DNA of 64,000 nucleotides from Coleophoma eucalyptorum. Its lineage: Eukaryota; Ascomycota; Leotiomycetes; Helotiales; Dermateaceae. A program made the position numbers and the translations under genes. The DNA lies in contig JALRME010000001.1 in NCBI GenBank assembly GCA_026120035.1, positions 2,679,909 to 2,743,908 of the forward strand, in the 5' to 3' direction. This document shows, piece by piece, positions 12,193 through 25,560 of the stretch. Each line of letters opens with the position of its first letter. Within the stretch, counting starts at the first letter, position 1. A model generated the notes under the pieces. The model ran no database searches, had not been told where the DNA came from, and saw only the letters and a list, made by a program, of their open reading frames with translations.

Positions 12193-12545
12193 TTTTTCGC
12201 TCTCGCCAAAACTATAATCAGCTTCAGGGCATCAAGGGCAAAGAGAATCCTCAAGCCCTAGGTTTGTCTAGGAGGCCCCCAAAGGTTAAATCCCACGTCC
12301 GTCTTGTTTCATCGTCCCCTTTGTGCCTATGGTACACTGCTTTCTCTTCCTTTTCGCTCTCGCCAAAGATTGATCTACTCCAGGGCATCAAGAGGAGAGA
12401 GAAACTTCATGCTCCTGGGTATGCCCAGGAAGGCCCCCAAAGGTTAATTTCCTATCCGTCTTTGTTTCATCGTCCCATTTGTATTCATGGTACGGTATTT
12501 GCTCTTTTCTTTTCGCTCTCGCCAAAGATTGATCTGCTCCAGGGA
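12193..12545. repeat. Decayed tandem repeat, unit about 158 bp
   Basis: Segments starting near 12193, 12351 and 12510 all begin TTTTCGCTCTCGCC and continue in parallel. Shared blocks in order are a CAGGGCATCAAG-type block, GGCCCCCAAAGGTTAA, TTTCATCGTCCC and a GGTAC-containing block. Two units are nearly complete and the third is truncated after about 36 bases. An isolated echo of the first block is at about 12725-12760. Divergence between copies shows the duplication is old. I cannot assign it to a known element. Confidence 0.8.
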
Positions 12546-14933
12546 CAACCGAAGTCTCGGAGAACTCCATGCTTTGCATTGCAAAGCTTCATTTCCTTCC
12601 TAGCTCCTGAGGCAGACTCGGAGGCTTTCTCCCTTGCAATAAATAGGCACTGTGACTGATGAATAGATAGATGAAGCACGGGCACCACCTTCATCTAACC
12701 TAACCAAAACATCCTCTCTCGATGCTTTTCGCTCTCGCTAAGCCTGCTTTTCTCCTAGGAACATATAGTACCTGTCTACGATGGTGAGAAGTAAAAGAAT
12801 GTTCACGCTATCCTTATCCCTATCCCTATCTCCTCTCTCATCTTCCCTACTAGTGTCTGCGGCCTAATCAATCAATCCATCAACCAATCAAGTAGTTCAT
12901 CCATCGCGTATGGCTGCGCAATAAACAAGGTTTTTTAATCTCTATATCTCAATCTCAATCTATGTCAAGCATACAAGCGAGCCGCCCGGGGTGAGAAGGA
13001 GGCCGGGGGGGGGGAACACAGAGAGAGAGAGGGAGCCAGGCGAGGAACTTTTGGCGAAGTCCACCCACAGAATTTCCGTCTTACTTTATGCTCCCTCTCC
13101 ACACATACAATACCAGCAAGCTTCTTGTATGGGTTTCATCGATCAAGCTATACAGTAATTTGTATCTTCTTCATCTTGTCCTATCTTATTGTCTTACCTG
13201 ATCAATGCCCCCCGCCTTGGCCCTCTGTGCCACTCTCTCCCCCTCCCCTCCAAGCCCAGGTCCCCATCTTCGCTTTCGCCTATCTCTGGACATGAACCAT
13301 ATCACGGGTCAGTTAAGATGGCATATTCATTCTTTGATGCTTCCAATTCCCACAGCTGCGCGAGATACCGTGTCAACTTCACCGCTGCAACTTAGCATTC
13401 ATCCCAATGATTCGTCCCTAGTCAAAAACCCCCGTCCCCAAGCCGTTTCACCAGATTTAGGCCCCCATTTGCGTGTCTTAGCCAGCCAGGTACGACGGGT
13501 GTAAGTGGGTAGTAGGAGAAAGGCGAAAGCAACTGCCACCTCAGCTTTATTTTAACCGTATTGATTTGTTTTTCATCTTCCTGGTTTTCCTTGCCGGTAG
13601 TCACTTTTTATTTAAATTTGAAGGGGGAAACAGAGGAGCAACGGAGAGGACGAATGAAGAAGAAGAAAAAGAAGAAGAAAAAAATATTCCCCTCAGCACC
13701 TGGGATTTGGTAAACATGGGATCCCTTTCTTACCTGGCTTGCCTGCTCTTCCATCTACCGGACGACCCGGCAGCGGGACGGGTCGGTGGGTTTTCATAAG
13801 AAGTATAATTTCTATTATTACTATTTATTATTTTTATTATTATTATGATTTTGATTATTATTGGGGCATTCCGACTTTCTCATCAATGAAGTGAAGTGGT
13901 AAAGGTCGCGAGGAAAGGCGTTTCATATCACCTTCACATTTGGACTACACTGCGAACCTATCGTGACGTCTTCATTCAGTTGCTTGCTTTGGGCAGTGAT
14001 CGGCATAGTGGGTGTTGAGCATGCGCGACGTGCGTGCCTTTTGCATTGCCGTACAAGCGTGCGCGGACACAGATTCGGACGAGGGGTTGGTCACTCAGCG
14101 GTGAGAGAGAAAGAGAGCACGGCTTTGTTCATCGGTGATCCGAGGACACAGATAGGAGGGGCAAATGGAACTTAGAATCTAGAAACATCACATTTTGCCA
14201 GTTAGAAAGTGGTTATGAAGGTATTTTTTCTCATAGCATTAAGTTTTCTATTTCGTAGCGACTGTAGGCAACGGCCTTCTTCTTTTCTCTGTCAAAGAGC
14301 CCAGGCCATTGTGTGGGGTATATGGTAAACATAGCGAAGGTAAGAAATTTAGGTCGATCGCTCTTCCTCCTCGACGACCAGGGTAATAGTACAAGACTCA
14401 AGCCAGGACATCTGGCGAGTTTGGAGAACACACCACACAGTCTCTTCCCACAGAACGCCGATTGCAAGTCTCCCGAAAATGGGATGGACCGCCAAAAACC
14501 GAGACCCCAAGATGTCTTTCCTCCACAAGTACAAGGTAAATTAGAGATAGGATGTTCGGAGACTTTGCTCTCTTTGCCTTCTCATGAGCGATAGTATTAG
14601 AATAAGATCTGTTTGCTGGAAATGTCCAAAATAAATTTCAAGCGCGGTCTGCTGCTGCACAGCACAGTGGATATCAACACGCAGAAGGGATATCGCAAAA
14701 GAAGTACTGATGAAAACGTGGCGCCACCATAAAATAGCACACGAGGCACTCGGCCTATATGGCCGGACCTCGGAAAATGTATAAATTCGACTTTTCGGCT
14801 GACCCATCGGGATTTTGGCCTCCTTCCAGAAAGATTGAAGAGTGTCGGTCGTTTTAAAATAAAACATTATCGAACAATTCAGGGAACTCTTAAGTTTGAG
14901 GTGTCGATCCTTCACGAGTGCCAGGATTTGCAT

Positions 14934-16176
14934 CTAGTCGGATTGATGGTCTGGGGAGCCACCTTCAGACTGTGCCTCGCCCTTGTGGACCTTACGATGT
15001 CTGCGCAAATTGGAAACTACGGAGAAGTGTCGGCCGCATCCTTCGACCTCACAAGAAAATGCTGTTGCGGAATTAGTTGGGGGCTTCCACTTTTGGTATA
15101 ATTAATTACTTACGCTTCTCGCCAGTGTGGCTGTACATGTGTGTTTGGAGGGAACTTGGGCGGGTGAATCGCTTATCGCAGACCTTGCACTTGTGCTTCT
15201 TTTGTGTGCTTGATGACACTTTGGAGCTGAATTGACCCATCATAGACTGTGGCGCTGGGGGAATGCCATTGTTGATAAGACCAGAAGGTCTTGGTAAGGT
15301 TCGGGTTGAGACCGACTCAATGTCTGAGCCAGCGTTCGAGTAGTCGCTTACGGATGAGTCGACGGAACCACCGAAGTATGAAGGATAGGTACCCGAGGAG
15401 GATATGGAGGAGCTTGTAGAGTGTGCCGCTGGGAACCCATATGAATCGCCTGAGCCTCTTCCTTGTCTGCCGTATATGTTTCGTGGAGTGGTATTCTGGC
15501 TCATAGCAATCATCCCTCTGCTGGCATCAATTGCGTCCCCAAAGCTTCTGGCGGAATCTGAAAGTGCTCTGTCCGATAAGTCAATAAGAGGGTTCCGTTG
15601 CTGTTGATGCACTTCGGCAGACAGATCGAAGGCAGATGAGGATACTGACGATTGTGAGAGGCGTCGCGAGTCTTGTTGCTGGGGAACAGCATAAGTGGAC
15701 CGTACGGGTGCGGGAGCGTATCCCATGCTTTCGTAGGGAGTTGAAGTTGGGATGTAGGAGGGTGATGGTGCTCGAGTATATTGGACATCGGTGCTGTAGC
15801 CGGTGGGGGACAAGGAGTGAATTCTTTGGTTTGGATGCAGCAGATCTTGTTGGGTGGTGAGCACTTCGTTCCCATAGAGATCTACCGACGAGAGAGAGCT
15901 ACCTGCTTGTGCTGGGACATTGGAGTATGATGCCATTGACACATTGTTCCCTAAACGGCTGGCTGACTGCTTGGCAATGCTGTCCAGACCGAGATTTGGG
16001 TTCAGGCCGTGAGAGGCCAGGCCGTGTGAATGCGAAGTATAGATGGAATGGCTCGCAGGAGCTGAGCTCTGGTGCTGCGCGTTCCATGGGTCGGAGAACT
16101 GAGGTGTACTGGAGTAAGGCATGTGGTCGAAGTTTACAGCGCCGAAGCGTTGTTGATTGTCGATGGCCATAGTCAT
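14934..16176 (-). CDS. Two-finger C2H2 zinc-finger transcription factor
   Basis: Probable DNA-binding regulator. Exon 1 16176-15114, intron 15113-15062 (GTAAGT...CAACAG, 52 nt), exon 2 15061-14934; 396 aa. Splicing joins the first finger (C330, C333, H346, H350 in KCKVCDKRFTRPSSLQTHMYSH) to the linker TGEKPF and a second finger (C358, C363, H376, H380 in CEVEGCGRHFSVVSNLRRHRKVH); without it the second finger is lost. Residues 1-320 are low-complexity, rich in S, Y, P and Q, as in fungal activators. The fingers resemble FlbC/Azf1-like fungal regulators, but I cannot name an orthologue. The start chosen has A at -3; a second ATG six bases further on is also possible. Very long non-coding flanks suggest complex regulation. 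Confidence 0.88.
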
Positions 16177-17423
16177 CTTTAAAAAACGAAGAAGGATGAT
16201 CAAAAGGTCGAATGCGACGAAAGAAAGGTCGATGGTCCCGAACGAAGAGGATAGTTTCTAGATGATATGCAAGATCCCGTCCGAAGGGGGGTAGGAGGTT
16301 CGACCGGTTGACGTTGGAGGTAATGGATAGACGATCAGTCTGATATCGAAGGGGGATCAGCGTTCTTATGTTGCTGGGACGGTACAGCACAAATATGGGA
16401 CTGAATCCAGGGCTCTGGTTGGCGACAGCGATGGATGGTAGAGCTCCTCTTCGAGTGCCTGACGATTCGTCTGTTCTGATGGCGGAGAGGTAGCGCGAGC
16501 AATGTGGCTACCGTCTTGGAGACCGGGGAGCGCAACGCAAAGTGGAGCAGCGGTCTGCAGCTGGAGGCTTTGAGAAGGGATCGACAACGGTATGTATCCC
16601 AACTATTCTCCAGGCCTAACGCGCTTGTGCTCGTCGCTGGCAGGGTTGCAATGGCAGTAAAAACAGTAGTGTAGCCCTTGAGAGATTAAGCTCATCAGAA
16701 AGGTCCACTTTGTTTACTGATTTACTTGCGAGCTGCCAAGGGCGGGCTTCTTCTGGATGACAGGTCTGGCTGGTGTTCTGGTGCTCTTGTCCTCTTGACA
16801 ACAACAATAATACACAACCGCCCACGAGTCGCTTGTCGGCCGCGGACTTGGATGAGCAGGGCGATGATCAGGAAGCTCCAACAACGAACGCTGTTTCGAA
16901 GTTGCGGTGCCGGGAGAGCGTGGTTTGGAAATTAGGAGATAGCTAGGACTACTGAGGTAGATAGAGCTGATCTTTTGAGGATGTGGAAGTGTCTGAGGTC
17001 GATCACAAGGCGGGGGGGCAAAGGTGCTTTACATAAGAATTCCTCTCGCCTGTGTCTGGTAATGGGTAGAAAGCTACACGGGTGCTGTATCTGGGCGTCG
17101 ATGATGGAGTGCGCACAGGGATAGGGCCTTGCGACCAGGGGAGGCCCTAGGTGGAAGCAGAATGATGTGTTGGAGTAGCCGGGGCATGCAAGATCAGAGA
17201 GGCCTATGACGAAAAGCAGGAATTTCAGGGTCGAGGGTCATCAAACCGCAGACTGAGAGAAGAGCAGCACTACTGTAACTCGCAATTTGGCCCACCTTTG
17301 CTACCTGGTTGCTACGACTTCTCCATTTTTTCCCAAGATATCGATGCAGGCAGTTGGCTCAAGTACCGTAGCGCCATGCGTCAACGGCTCACTTACACTG
17401 GCCATCATGACCACGACCAGCAG

Positions 17424-17458
17424 CACCACTACCACCACTACCACCACCACCACCACCT
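17424..17458. repeat. Trinucleotide repeat (CAC/ACC)n
   Basis: About 35 bases of imperfect CAC/ACC triplets with interspersed ACT; non-coding context. Confidence 0.85.
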
Positions 17459-18769
17459 CTCCTCAGCCATTGTTGCGAGACACGATAGCGGCTGGCGTCC
17501 GGATATTTTGGCACGACGAGCAGCTAAGTCTACTAAACAGCAAGCCACCCATCCGCGCCCATCTCCACTGAGGAGAAACGCCTTGCGCCCAAAACGATCA
17601 GGGCCAACTGGAATGCACGATGCCGGCGACGGAAGTGGTTGGATCCCTACGCCATCAGCGCTCGTGTTACCTGCCCTTTCATTAGGGCATGGCATGGGGG
17701 GGGGTACAGAGCATCAACGAGGGGACAATAAATAGAAAAGACCAGAGACAAGCAATTAGCAGCAGCATGCCCCAGCGATCTTGGGAGGAGGTAAGGGCCA
17801 GGGGACAGGGATGCGACGGCAGAACCGAGTGCGGTCATGACTGGGGCATCACGATGGCGTAGGTGTCAGGACTAGGAGGGCATCAGGGAGAATGGATTCT
17901 TGGTACGGCTGTTTAGATTAGCAGCGATCTGTGAAGAGAGGTCACCGTAGAGCAATATGACAAGAATAGCATGCAAATTTAAGGTCGAGTGAAAGGAGGC
18001 ATCCGCGGTAGGGTAGGATAGGGCAGGACCCAGCAGGATAGAATGAATGGAGAAGGGCAGCGCAAGACTGCGAGAGACGGAGAGGGGGAGAGGGGCGAGG
18101 ACAGCCAGCCATGATTTCAGCGGCTGCGGAGTTTCTCTGGACCTTACTCGTCCCAGCAGCAGAGCAAGCGACCAGAATGATGCTATCGACACAAACGAGA
18201 GGCAGCAGAGGGACAGGCGCAACGCAGCAGCAGCCTGACTGGCCACGCCGACAAACAGAGGGCCCTGAAATGACGCTGCGTGGTAGGGATACGGGCTGCG
18301 CCAGCCAGGGTCTGAGCAGACTGACTGACTGAGGCGACCGAGCAGGCAGGGACTTTGCGCTAAGAGTGCCTTGAGGGACGAAGAGACGAAGAGACGAGCA
18401 GAGACTAAACGAACGACTAAGAGACTAAGACAAGCCTCCTCAAGCCCTGGTGCCTCTTCTGTCTCTAGCGAGCAAGCCACCATTTCTGTGGTGGAGTTGC
18501 GGGCTTGCATGCAGGTGGGGTCTCTTGAAGCTTTCTTTTCAGTTCATTTGGTTCTCTGGCCGGTGATTCGCCCGCTGCTCTTGACCGTCGCTCCGGCGCC
18601 TTGTGATTTGCAGGACTGGGAGACTGCCCCTCTTATTCCCCACGCTACTACTGTCTACCTTCCCTCTGAGCTTCTGCCGTTTCAGATGTCCAGTTCCCCA
18701 CCCAGACGAAGAGGGCAGACCGTATTGTGCGCAGACGAGAGGAGCAGCAAGTTCGTGCTGGGTACTGTG

Positions 18770-18830
18770 GTTGCGGTTGCTGTTGCTGATACTGCTGCTG
18801 CTACTGCTTGTGACTGCTGTTGTTATTGAC
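18770..18830. repeat. Imperfect trinucleotide repeat (GCT/TGC)n
   Basis: Runs of GCT, TGC and related triplets with interruptions. In translation they give leucine/alanine-rich chance frames. Confidence 0.7.
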
Positions 18831-20548
18831 TGCTGACTTACTGTTATCCCCCAGCTCCCTGCTCAATGCCCAACCCACTCACACCGCAATGCCCGTCCGT
18901 TGGTCCCCGAACTTTAACATCCCATCCATCTGCCTCGAGTCGCATCCACCACTCATCTTATCTCGACTTTAGCCTGTCCCTTTGCTATGCACCGTGTTGT
19001 ACGTATCCAGTATCCATTCATCATCGTCATGGCCGTCGTCGAAAGCATGCACGCGGCCGGGCCCAATCTTTTTACCAAGGCAGGACTGACTTTACGATAT
19101 GGAGACAGCTGAAGATGAAGCAGCTCCACTTTCCAACTGTCTGGATAGCTTCGACAGGCATACAAATTACAGCTTCCGCGGCCGAGTTTCAATTATGCTT
19201 GTTACTAAGTGTGTTCTCTCACTACTGTACCGTATGTCTCTACCCCATCCATTCAAGCTCTCAAACGATAGACAAAATGCCGCGATCCATCGGACCCCGA
19301 GTCAGTAATCAGTCACTCCCCTCGCCAATAATCCTTCTCGTAGAATTAATTGCCACTTCTCATCCTCCTCCTTGTCATCCCTATCTCTACCGACAACCAA
19401 TAGTGCCGTTTTTCTGAACAGAAAAGAAAGACAGAAACAAAAAAGAAAGTCTCGGCAAAGCACAGCGCAGGAAGCCCAAAAGCCACTTCCTTCAAGCCTT
19501 AAGCCTTCCCAATGCGCCGTGGCGCGAGCCTAAACCCAAACAACCAAGCGGGAGATGTTCTTCATTGCCATCTGCGCCCTGTAACCCCGAACCAGAACGT
19601 GATGAGCCCAATACTGTAATGTCAGCCTTGGCAGACCTTCACTGCTCCTGTCCGGTTGATCGTGGGGAGTTGGCGGGTTCGACAGTGAGGCAATCGCCAG
19701 CCACTCTCTCTTTGCTACATCATCCAAGAGCACACATTAAAGCATTGGCTGTAGTCTCTCGAACGAGAATGGAATGGTATGTTATGGCAGGGAGGAAGAA
19801 TGGAAGGATTGAGCTTGCAATCTACCGGCACCTCCTTCTGGCATTTCCACGGAAGGCCCATCATTAATCTCTCGCGATTTAATCAATCTTCAGCTTTGGG
19901 AAGGACTACGTCGCAAAAGAGTGATCGGATTTGGAAGACTTGGAGCAACCCGTTCGACCCTGTATCCTTGACGGCACGAGGCAGAAAAGGACGGACCCTT
20001 TCCCATTCCCAAGGGGAGACCCAAGGGGAGGACGAACGTCGTATAACAACAGCTTAATTATTGGTTTTTAAGACTTGGCAAGTGCGGATTCGTTTTTATC
20101 ATCAAACTGCCTGCCCTACCCTGCCTGTGCGTACTCGAGTCATTTGGGAGTCCCCCAAGCCAGTAAGCCGCTACCAGTATGAATATCTCCGATTGTGATG
20201 CTCATCGTTGCGGAGCGGAAAACCCTCGGCCGACAGGTCTGCCAGCGTTAATCTGTGGCAGACGCAGAGAGAGAGAAAGAGAGAGAGGAATAGAAGTATC
20301 ATGTATTGTTGCCTTATCTGCTGACACGGCTATCCACTGAATGTGGAAACAATCATAATCTTAATGCAAAACCGTGGTTTGGCATCTTACTCCGCATCCA
20401 TACATACTGGTGTCTAAAGTCGGCACGCATCAGGAACACCATGATAAAAACACCATACATCCATCCATTAGTTCGTCATGCCCAACCTCTCAAAACAGCC
20501 ACCCGTCGCGATGCTTTTTTCATTATCTGATCTGAGGGGGGGCCGCGC

Positions 20549-20594
20549 TCACATCACCTCACATCAATCACATCACATCACATCACATCGCATC
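20549..20594. repeat. 5-bp repeat (ATCAC)n
   Basis: Eight to nine CATCA/ATCAC-type units, partly diverged, directly after a run of seven G. Confidence 0.8.
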
Positions 20595-20854
20595 TTGATT
20601 GTCCCATGGTCACTTTGTCTACCCAACTCTATGCAGGTGACAGTGACGATCAGATCGTCAAGCAGACAGGACCAGGGTTGGTGCAACCGGGAAAAGAAAG
20701 CAATAAAAACAAGATGCAGACGGGTAAATAATGATACAAAACAGACTCTTGGGAAATTTCCCTACCCTCCCAATTCGGCTGTAGTGGCACGAGCAAAAAA
20801 AGAGGCTAGAAAATTCTCCTATTTTTTCGAACCCGGCCATTGGCATAACAGATA

Positions 20855-20881
20855 CGATGGATGATGGATGATGGATGATGG
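20855..20881. repeat. 7-bp minisatellite (GATGGAT)
   Basis: Nearly four perfect copies of GATGGAT. It is another 7-base unit like those near 7.9, 11.8 and 53.1 kb, with a different sequence. Confidence 0.85.
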
Positions 20882-21690
20882 GACATGCTCTGTGCTTTTT
20901 CCCTGCCCATTTTTTTTTTGTTTCTTTTTGGGGATTAAGAGTTAGTCTCTTCGAGCCCCTCGAGGAGAATACTACTCTGTTCCTTGCTAGAACCTTTTTT
21001 TTATCATCTGATCATGGGATAGGCTCTTTGTGGTAGGTGCGATGACGCCAAAAAGGAAAAGGAATGGGGACAAGAAATACTCCCCTAGCCGCGATGGTTA
21101 TTATTGTATGATGAGATCCATAACAATCTTCGAGCAGAGAGGGGGGAGGGAGGGGGCCAGAAGCGACCAGGTGAAGTCGCCGACCTTAACCAGGTTGCCG
21201 CACCAGCTCTTCTTTGGACGATAGCGTAAACAACCCATTGAGTGAAAAGACGTTGCAAAAGCTCTGTGCTCTCCCTCCCTCCTTTTCCCGCTGTCTCTTT
21301 GCCAAGCCGTCAGATAATTATGTTCCGCAGATACGAAGCAAATGTCAAGGTCAGCGTGACATCGGATCTAGTGACTGGTTGAGCCGTGTCAGCTGGTTGG
21401 CTTCAAGTACCGTAAATAATGGCGTCGCGTTTTGCGGTGCTAAACAAGTGCCTGGACCCTACACTGCGCGCCATTTACAATTGCCGTCCTTTGAAGTCAC
21501 TAACGGTAGGTAGCTGCGGTATAGTCGGTATCGTACAACTATATCGCACGATCGACTGACTATTCTCCTGTGCTACTGTCTAGTCCAGCAAACGCTCGAG
21601 CGATAGATCAAACTGCGTACAGTACAGTATGTAGTATAGCGATAGCTAGCTAATAGTACCAATTGAATCCGCCAGGTACCCTATCCTTAC

Positions 21691-21725
21691 TCTACCCTAC
21701 CCTACCCTACCCTACCTACCCTACC
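21691..21725. repeat. 5-bp repeat (CTACC)n
   Basis: Six to seven CTACC units with one 4-base slip. It is not telomeric: fungal telomeres are usually (TTAGGG)n, and the context is internal. Confidence 0.85.
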
Positions 21726-24700
21726 AGACACACCATAATCTTTCCGATGAAAAAAGGGCTCTTTTCATATTATTCCCGAATAATCTCCATCAAGCAAGCA
21801 CGAGGACAATGGGGACTGGGGGGCCTCAAAATTGCTTGGGAGACGACAAGGGTTGCAAGAGCCATCCCATTACTAGAGAGAGCCCCATGCCCTTTTGTTT
21901 ATGATCCACTCTCGACTGCGTGCATCCTTCCTGGCGGCCCTGGTTCTGAAAAAGAGCTGCGCTGGGAAGTAAAATCACGATTAAATGAATGGTTTCGCCT
22001 GCTCCGAAATGGGAATGGCAAAACAAACAAGCTAGGCTCTCCGATTTGATACCAAAGTTTCCCGTTCATTTATCTTGCGACATCTTCTTCCGTCGTCAAT
22101 TGCTCGGATTGGTGTACGTAAACTCTGGTTGAACATGAAGCGAAGTGAGGCTGTTGTTATTATTGCCGTGCCTTCTTATGGCTTAAGGAGGGTGGAGGGA
22201 CGGGGGCTTTAGGAGGCCGTGTCTTAAATACCCTGTCCCGTTTAGATGGACGCCACGCTCAAAATGATTGTCGGGAGACGAGGTCGATCTGCCCGGCATT
22301 CGACATAGACTCGTGCTTCAAATTCTAAACGTCAAATTCAATGTATACCCTTGGCGGCCGAGGCGCATTTTTACTTGATATGATACAATCGGCGATGGTT
22401 ATCTATTGTTGTTGTGATTCTTATTTGTCGTGATTTCTGTAACAAATAGAAGAAAGCCTTTCGATGCATTTTCAGACCTTGGAACAGATGATGAAAGTGA
22501 CGGGCCAGGCGAAACATCCAATACCCTGCTTCTCCAATGCCCCCATCGCAATCTATGGCCGTCATCCCAATCCAGTCCAAAACCAGCTGCATCGACGTCA
22601 CGTCACATAAAAGCAACAGAATCAGATCTAGAAACGTACCAATCAGCCGTCTGTTGCAATCCGTGCCACCCATTTCAACACCCATCCATCCTCTCCTTTG
22701 CTTTTCCCTCCCCAAATCCCCGTTCGAGCAAGCCTATTGCGGTGGTGCATAAGGCTTGGAGTGGTTCAGCGACGAAATTGAACACTTTTGGAACCCCGGC
22801 CAATGAAGAGAATTGGCTCTGCACCGCCTACCGGAAACAGAACGGATATGCAAGATGGCTTGCCTGAATAGGAACAGGCTGGAGATCTGAGTGGAGCGTG
22901 CTGAGAGAGTGAGTGATGCTGTGATGGTCGGTGGTCGGTGGTTGGTGGTGGCTGGTTGGGTAGGGATCATATGTTGACCGACGACCGTTTTGTTCGACGG
23001 CTTGAAGCGCCTTGAATGGACCGCCACTATCACCATCCGAAAAAAATACGTACACACGCGTGCGCGCACAACCATTTACATGTTCAGTTATACACCATGC
23101 GAGCAACTATGTACCAGAAAATGGCGCTGGGGAGATAGCTGGCACCCGTGTATAGTAATGGTGGTGGCTTTTCCCCTCCTTCACTATCCACGCTCGGCCT
23201 CGGTAGGAACGAAAGACGGTTTACTAGTTCTCCAACTGTCCCGCATATCGCCTCTAGAGGGAATGGCGGTCATTAAGTGTAAGATAGTTGGCTCTCCCAA
23301 AAAAATCCCGCATATATCATCAGGTAGTTCTCTGAAATGTCGCAAAGCAGACCAGAAGCGCACTGGGATTTCAGGACTAAGTTGAATAAGTGAGCGGGTG
23401 AGTAGCGAGCGAGTGGTACACCGTTGCATAGAACAGAAAACACGCATCGTCACTAGACTACTTCTTTGTGCTGTATCCTTTTCCCCGCGCGATTTATAGA
23501 TCCGACGTCTTCTGAACGTGCTACTTTTGCGACTTGCGCCTCCTTTAGAGACGGCAGTTGGCAACCACAGCTACCTTAGCAACCTTAGCATCAGCGCAAC
23601 ACCAGTGCCGTACCCTTCGCTCCTCGGATTATGATCCTCCGCAAGCAGGCTTGGAATAGCTGCAGTACACGATACCTTCTTGGGCTGAAGCACTACGCAC
23701 TACTATAGAGTTCTCCAAGTCCGAGGTACGCCACTGCCTGTTGCCAAGCAAAGCCATTCACGATCTAAGTCACGAAAGGGCTTTCTAACGTGGTGTAAAT
23801 CTCAAGGTCCAATTGATAAGGCGATCCGGCAGTGCCGTTGCGGCTATTCGGCTCTTAGACTGGAAATTAGGTGTGAGTTTTCCCTACCTACGGTCATGGT
23901 CAGCCAGATGGTACCAATGCTGGGCTGCTGAGATCGAGATTATGGCATGGTAAGGTCCAGCATGGCATGCAACTTACAACCGTCGGGTAATAGATTCTAT
24001 ACGGGATAAAATGCCCACCTTGGCCATACCCATATCCAAGAAAGCGCCGAGGTTGTAGAATGAGTTTGAGTTAGCCTCAAAAGCCAAAATACGTATACCG
24101 TCATCTCACCGCCGAACTCTGCTTTGGCTTAGTGCCTCGTGTTCTTCCTTCCGTATACGGATGGCAGCACGAGGGGGCTAGGACCAATATGAGATGTTGG
24201 GATGTCATGTCATGTCAAGATATCGCCATACGAGGGGAGGTTGCGAAGGAGGAAGTCAGCCTGTGCTTGGGCCAAGAGAGGGACATGCATGGATCAAGGA
24301 GAATAGGAAATCTCAATGGCATGCTGCAGGCGTGCGTGCATGGGCACTCAAGGCCCGACAGATTTCAAGAGATTAAGAAAGGATAAAAAAAGAAAGGCGT
24401 ACACTCCTCTGGGCCTAGGAGGAGGAGTCACGCACGAATTGGTACTCGTCGGCGGGCCGGTCAAGTGACACGTTCGTAAGTATCATTACGCTGCAGTTGC
24501 TATCATTACAGTACAATCATAGCGACTGACTAAGTAACCAAGGCAATATCAAATTACCATGCCTCCCATCAAACAGCCTCTCCACTTTCTCCTTGCCGTG
24601 CGTTGCCGCACCTTAGCCCGCCTTATGTCGACCAAACTCCTGAAGCCATCTAGAAGTGAGGTATAGCAGCATACCCGGACTATATCAGGCATTCATCTGG

Positions 24701-25510
24701 GAAGAGCTGCAGTGCGGAATGGGGCCAGCGACAAAGAAGCATCAGATCATCACGAGGTATGGAAGGGGCAGAAAGCCGTCGCCAGATGGTACCGGCCCAG
24801 GATCAATTAGCCTAGGAGAAATCCCTTTTTCTCTCCTGCCGTTTGATGAGGGTCAAGGTTCGGTATCGGCGGCTGTCATGCTGAAGAATGATCTCAAGCA
24901 GGGGCTGAAGCATTTGGGGGCCAGAGAGCTGGAAAGGGCAAGATCCCTGGGCGACTTCATTTCCTGGGTATGCAGACCGGAAATCTCTTTTTCTGCAACT
25001 GGGCCTCGGCTTTCTGCCGGTTGCCCTTTTTCCTCTTTTCCTCTGGACCTTCGTCGGGGGTGGTGAGAGCGAACGAGAGAGAGGATCCTGGCCCTGGTAC
25101 ATACATCGTGGGTTTGTTGTCGAAGGCCAATCCCGGGTTAGCCTATTCAGCAGAAAATGGAAGGGTGCCAAAAGAGCCGTCTCAACGTGGACCGAGCTTG
25201 TGCAGCAATATAACTTGACAGATGCGCGGCCAGCCACTCCCAGCGCGCCCTTCTGCCCCGCAAGCCCGAACGAGAAGACCAGCGACGATCGCAGCGACTA
25301 GTGTGTTTCACTTAGACAGCCCAGCGGCTGCTTGGGGTAAGGTTGGGCGACGGATGGGGGCGCTTCTCCTTTCTTTGCTCGCCAGCCCTGGGACATCTTC
25401 GCTCTTCCCGGCCTAGCCCGCGCCACAGCTCCAAGGGCTGCGGGCCGTGCTCAAGGCGTTGAGATGATCCCCCACAGTTGCACCAGTTGGTCAAATTTCC
25501 CATGCCAGAA

Positions 25511-25560
25511 CCGCTATACCGCCATACCGCCATACCGCCATACCGCCATTCCGCCATACC
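25511..25560. repeat. 8-bp minisatellite (ACCGCCAT)
   Basis: Five to six copies of ACCGCCAT, one with T in place of the first A, in non-coding DNA. Confidence 0.9.

Larger units (their letters stand above)
9622..14933. other. Gene-poor intergenic block, 5.3 kb
   Basis: No coding region can be supported. Frames are short, compositionally biased and lack domains; one open frame of about 130 codons at 12264-12659 only reflects a tandem repeat. The block contains minisatellites, a decayed 158-bp tandem repeat, a near-palindrome with a CRE-like core, purine runs (about 13644-13686) and an ATT-rich stretch (about 13801-13862). The right end must include the 3' UTR of the zinc-finger gene. Confidence 0.6.

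Noticed and set aside
12264..12659. 131-codon open frame with a repeated FSLSPKIDLLQG peptide
   Set aside because: The repetition comes directly from the 158-bp DNA repeat; there is no domain and the opposite strand is also partly open.
17872..18510. 212-codon minus-strand frame in the gene-poor block
   Set aside because: Serine/leucine-rich low complexity, no domain, competing frames on the plus strand and no supporting splice or start context.
21691..21725. CTACC array as an internal telomere-like tract
   Set aside because: The unit is not the TTAGGG/CCCTAA repeat, and unique DNA flanks it on both sides.
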